This document shows positions 59,755-64,000 of a DNA stretch of 64,000 nucleotides, one piece after another; position 1 is the first letter of the stretch, and every line of letters begins with the position of its first letter. Source of the stretch: Limnoperna fortunei (Eukaryota; Mollusca; Bivalvia; Mytilida; Modiolidae); contig OX104114.1 of NCBI GenBank assembly GCA_944474755.1, positions 21,909,220 through 21,973,219 on the forward strand. Reading direction: 5' to 3'. The notes under the pieces were generated by a model. That model was not told the origin of the DNA. It was given only the letters and a program-made list of their open reading frames with translations, and searched no databases. A program made the translations under genes and the position numbers.

Positions 59755-60470
59755 AAATCCAAGTAAGAAATTTTGATCTTCCTTCCCTGTACTGGATACC
59801 ACAACTAAACAAAAATCCATACAACCAGTGTGCTATAGTAGGATATCCTAAGTGTACCCTCAAACTCCTGACGTTTACTTTAACAGCCTTACAAGCGCCG
59901 AAGAAAAAATGCAGTGACTCTTGCCATTTCAGGAACTACATGAAAAAATATGGATACTAAAACTAGTCCGGTTCTCTTTCCCAATTTAACATTAAAAACT
60001 TTATTTGTCTACATTCTATACGACACACTGACCTATACAGTTTAAAACCCTGTCTGAAGATCTTATTGAACGTTGAAGTTTAAGAGTATATACGATATAA
60101 AATATATTTAATAAGCCCTGGCAGAAATCTGTCAAGTATTAGATTATTTTATTAAAACATATTTGTCATGTTTGGAGGACGCGACTTTCAACGAATTATT
60201 GGTTTTTCAATGGGTACTAAATGTGTCACTTTCCACAATGACCAGTTTATAGTAGTTTCATGTGGATAAAATACTTCAAGTCCTGCTGAAGAAGACAAAT
60301 AATGCATTGCATGCTCAGACCTTTCATTTCACATCGCGCTATAAGGATGATATTTTGTATTGGAACTAAATTTTAAATTCTGTTAGTATTTGCATTTATC
60401 CTACCATAGTGAGCTTGTAATTAAAGACACCCCAACACATCAAGTTCGGCCATTTACTGGAATAAATCAA
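59755..60470 (+). pseudogene. Penelope-like RT element, copy B1 (decayed)
   Basis: FDLPSLYWIPQLNKNPY near 59,775 is the N-terminal thumb-side motif of the family. GACTTTCAACGAATTATTGG near 60,183 corresponds to the V/FQQTVG motif of copy A, followed by a decayed RYxDDI region near 60,340. Many stops. Confidence 0.65.
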
Positions 60471-61345
60471 AAGACCTAGTATATAATCTAAGGTCTGTGT
60501 TTTCTTAGTTTAACAGCATTCAATCTTAGACTTATCTACACTCTACACGACCACCCCACATATGCCGCTTCAAACCAGGTGTAATGATCTTATTTCATAC
60601 GGCTTTTAAGAAAAAACGGAGTATAGACGATATATATACATTGAGTTAGCCATAAAAGAACTTACTTCGCCTCAAATGACTCTAAATCAGATAATGAAAT
60701 CACCAGTGATAAAATCTGTCAAATGTTAGACCTTTTAACTGACAACATAAACTAAACTAAACTAAAAGAAGTTGATTTAATGTTTTCTCTAATTTCAAAG
60801 TAGTATTCAAACCGCTTGACCGGTGTGGAAAAAATATATTTAATTCAATTTACGATAGCGATCATGAAATTAAAGACACCACCAATGCACTAAGGTCAGC
60901 CTCTTACTTTGACTAACTTCTAGAAATAGACTAAGGAAAACTACAAGCTAGAATCTTCCACAAACGTGATGACTTTCCAATTGTCAAGTTTCCGTTCATC
61001 CACAGCATCAATCCAGCAGCTCCAGCGTATGGTGTGTACATTTCACAACTTATACTTTACTCTAGATCCTGCTATCGGTATTCCGATTTTCTAGACCGAA
61101 CACTGCTGCTGACTACTAAACTACTGAAAAAAGGGTTTGTGGTACCAAGGTTGATGTTATCTCTCCAGAAGTTTTATGGTTGTCACCATGACTTAATTGA
61201 TCGTTATGGGAAATTACGTCTCAAATACAACATTTTCGCTGAGTCATAGGTAGTGTTTACTATTCCTGGATTTGACTTTTCCCTAGACATGACAATGAGT
61301 AACTCTACGGGCGTCTAATTAGAGTCAGGCACTGCTTACTCATCC
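60471..61345 (+). pseudogene. Penelope-like RT element, copy B2 (decayed)
   Basis: A second partial copy begins again with the N-terminal half near 60,480. It then runs SYFD...LEID near 60,900, a KRDDF segment near 60,965, and the intact frame 61,034-61,249 (MYISQLILYSRSCYRYSDFL, then FYGCHHDLIDRYG). It ends in GCTTACTCATCCGGAGCACC at about 61,332. Confidence 0.7.
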
Positions 61346-62584
61346 GGAGCACCTGAGTGCATCCATGGTTTTTATTGGGTTTGTGAAAAACGAGATGATT
61401 TTCATTTCAAAATGATAAATTTTCCTCTCGTATGGAGCAATATTCTAGCTTCTGTTACATACGGTTTCTATGTTCCTGAATTGATCAGTTAGACAAGAAC
61501 TTGCATTATGTACACTGATTTTTACAAACGTCACCAGTTTCTTTGGGATAGACTTATTACCGCTCCTTTAATAAGATTTGCTATAGATACCATTTACTTG
61601 TTGCAAAATATCTAGTTTGAAAACATGATTGCAGATAGTTTTCAAAATTTTTGAATAACGTACTTAGTGATTGTGATGAGACGATAAACGAATACGCTTG
61701 CTACTGACTAGTGGCAAACCAACATACCAATTCACACACTACAGTGACGGAAGCGTGAGGTTTGACATGCGTGGTACCTGGTTCTTAATTTTTTCCGGTT
61801 TTTTGGAATTTGATTTGTTTTATCACATTCAATCAACAAAACGATTGAATTGCCAAGAGATATATCACCGAAGTTACAAATAGCTGTGCTAAATCCTACA
61901 ACTTAGGAAAACGAAAACTAGATTCCTCATGTTGATTGATAATGGTCTTCTACACATATGTCTTTCATGACATATAAATACTAAAGGTTTGCTGAATGCT
62001 CTGCCTGCATCGAATACTGCAAGAGTCAAATTATTAGATTCGATTGTAATCAATAATAACAATACTTTTGCAACAAGATTGTAATGTATTACCTTTTTCT
62101 GTTACATATGATGAAGTTTTCACTACAATAAGCAAGAACTGTAATTAAGTAAAGTTGATTACAAACTATTTGCGCCCAACCGGATCGGGGTCAGGTGTTA
62201 AAAGGTGAACTTGATAACAATGGTTACAAGACTCTGCACAATACTTATGACCATAAGTCTGCAAACAAACGCTAGGAATCTGTGAAAGTAGCTCGTCGCA
62301 TTTGGCACCAATATCGTCCTGACATCAACCTGTAAATAAGGCAACGTCAGTAAGCTTTTATTGACAAAGTGTACTGTATACATGTACTATATTTATATAT
62401 ATGAAAAGTAAGTGATGATACAGAAGATGTCGTGCAGACAACAACAGTGCTTTAAAATATTGTTAAAAATTAAAGTAAAACTTCGCAAAAAAATGAAAAA
62501 TTGATATGTTATTCTTCATTAAAAAGAAATATATTTGCCTGTTGTATATTGGGCCGCCATATTGACAGTATTTACAACACGATT
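61346..62584. other. AT-rich stretch, possibly more decayed element sequence
   Basis: No motif strong enough for a call. Confidence 0.35.
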
Positions 62585-62608
62585 GCAGGTTGTGACGTGA
62601 TAACCTGC
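62585..62608. repeat. Hairpin GCAGGTT/AACCTGC with GTGACGTGAT loop
   Basis: A perfect 7-bp stem. The loop reads GTGACGTGAT, like the hairpin at 33,549-33,596. Confidence 0.5.
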
Positions 62609-62634
62609 CGTTATCCCGTAAATATAATAACTAA

Positions 62635-62760
62635 TCGCGCTATAAGGATGATATTTTGTATTGGAACTAAATTTTAAATTCGGTTAGTATTTGCATTTAA
62701 CCTACCATAGTGATTAATTGTAATTGTAATTAAAGACACCCCAACACATCAAGTTCGTTT
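62635..62760 (+). mobile_element. RT-element fragment, copy C
   Basis: Nearly identical to 60,340-60,445 (CGCTATAAGGATGATATTTT through CACCCCAACACATCAAGTTC), with a small TTGTAATTGTAA expansion. Confidence 0.75.
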
Positions 62761-64000
62761 ATCATGTAATTCGAAATTAGAACGGCACGTCCCTCTCCTG
62801 CCAAGCCCAGGTGTGATTTAAATACACCGAAGTGTCAGAAGCAGATGACGTAGATAAGATTTTGAATACCTTTAGATGCCAGGCCACAGGAAACGTAAAA
62901 CTTACACGTTGACAAATATTTTGTATAAAATAGTTTTGTTAAGTAACTTACATAATCTGACTACACGATACAAGTTGAAAATAATAATACGAATAATTTA
63001 ATTCATATTCATGGACAAAATTCAAACTAATATACGAGGGAAAATGAAAAAATAAGGTCATCGTACCATTAAACTATCCTCCATGCAACATTCTGCAAAA
63101 TGATCTTCGCAATCGAAGCTGCTGTCTAAAGTAGAAGTCTTTTAACTAATGAACTATTTGTTATACAAGTAGGGTTTTTTTGCTTAAATTAGGAATACGA
63201 AACGCAATCTTGCCAGAACCTTGTCTTATAGTACAACCTTATGTTATTGACCGTTCCGCTTTATTATCATACGGTGACTTTAAGATCTTTGGATGTCAAG
63301 TGATCTCAAATATTGCCATCTAGTGAAGAGATGATGACAGAATGGCGGTTCATTTTGTACACGGTATATTAAATGTCGAAACTTTAAAAAATCAGCCAAA
63401 GACAATCTCTGGTAGCACTCTGTTATTATATCTACACTGTATGATAATTCTAATATTATGGTTATTAATTTTGTGTATCAGCTCAATTAATGGAAATACG
63501 CTGGAAAAAAAGAAGAAAATAATATTAGTACACAAATAAGCAGGGTATTATCTGAGCAAATAATAATAACATGTTAATGTTAGTGGAATTATACAAGTAT
63601 ACATTAAGTTATTGCTGGTTATTTCCGGAATATATATTCCGTCCTTGATGACAAACTTAGTAAAATATACAGGAATCACATGTTGTTTGTTTACAAATAT
63701 TCAATTCTGGATTACACATATTTTACTCAAGAACTATGACTCGATATTATGACAGGTTTTAAGAAAAGGTATCAAAGTGCTTTTGAAATAATCTCCTCTT
63801 AAATCCGTCATCTATCAGTTGAACCAAAAGTTGGAAATTGACAATGTTTCATTTATTACTAATACTACGAAGACGTAAACCGAAGTCGATTTATTACTTC
63901 GTAGTGATATATTTACAAATTATATCGTGTTTAAAGCTTACATTTAAAACTTAACTATATGAATATACTAACATCCGTAACTTATTAACCATCTTTGCTA
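62761..64000. other. AT-rich right end, no gene seen
   Basis: The frame at 63,342-63,539 has a hydrophobic middle but no splice or homology support. No repeats larger than a few tens of bases noticed. Confidence 0.35.

Noticed and set aside
1..64000. tRNA or rRNA genes
   Set aside because: The tRNA-like sequences seen (A and B boxes) all lie in SINE heads with long non-tRNA bodies; no rRNA sequence was recognised.

Overview
This is an AT-rich, intron-bearing metazoan nuclear sequence. The best guess is a marine mollusc, probably a mussel-like bivalve. That rests on the repeat families (tRNA-derived SINEs with a GGCGTTAAAC-type tail, a reverse-transcriptase family whose 3' end carries the 'CTTACYCNTCNGGAGCAC' motif, Tc1 and L1/Tx1-like fragments) and on a lineage-specific Ly6/uPAR-type gene. 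Genus is not claimed.

Layout. (1) 1-23,705: an unbroken satellite array of about 790 units of roughly 30 bp, running off the left edge. It is organised into nested higher-order repeats of 121, 181, 508, 1,235, about 1,900 and about 2,650 bp. (2) 23,770-45,900, minus strand: one complete protein-coding gene, found by reading splice sites and reading phase. Twelve coding exons total 1,737 nt and predict 578 aa: a short hydrophobic N-terminus, a short glycosylatable linker, two Ly6/uPAR (LU) domains each encoded by three exons cut at the same places, a linker exon, a 312-codon Thr/Pro mucin-like exon, and a tiny last exon with a stop and a poly(A) signal. Its 3' end lies less than 100 bp from the satellite. 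(3) The introns, above all the 9.4-kb intron 7, hold mobile DNA: an L1/Tx1-like LINE, SINEs, a Tc1 fragment, a 430-bp inverted repeat, tandem minisatellites and a compact cluster of six stem-loops. (4) 45.9-64 kb: no confident host gene. It holds a foldback element, a second decayed LINE (minus strand), a 372-bp x4 tandem repeat, several copies of a Penelope-like RT element, a SINE with clean 12-bp target-site duplications, and AT-rich unique sequence.

How it works together. The only host gene appears to encode a secreted or extracellular, cysteine-rich, O- and N-glycosylated protein: two three-finger LU heads on a mucin stalk. Most internal modules (30-, 54-, 45- and 936-nt exons and both LU exon triplets) are phase 1-1, so they can be skipped, duplicated or shuffled without shifting frame. 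The LU pair shows that a three-exon cassette was duplicated inside the gene. No experimental or database support was available; family names come from recognised motifs.
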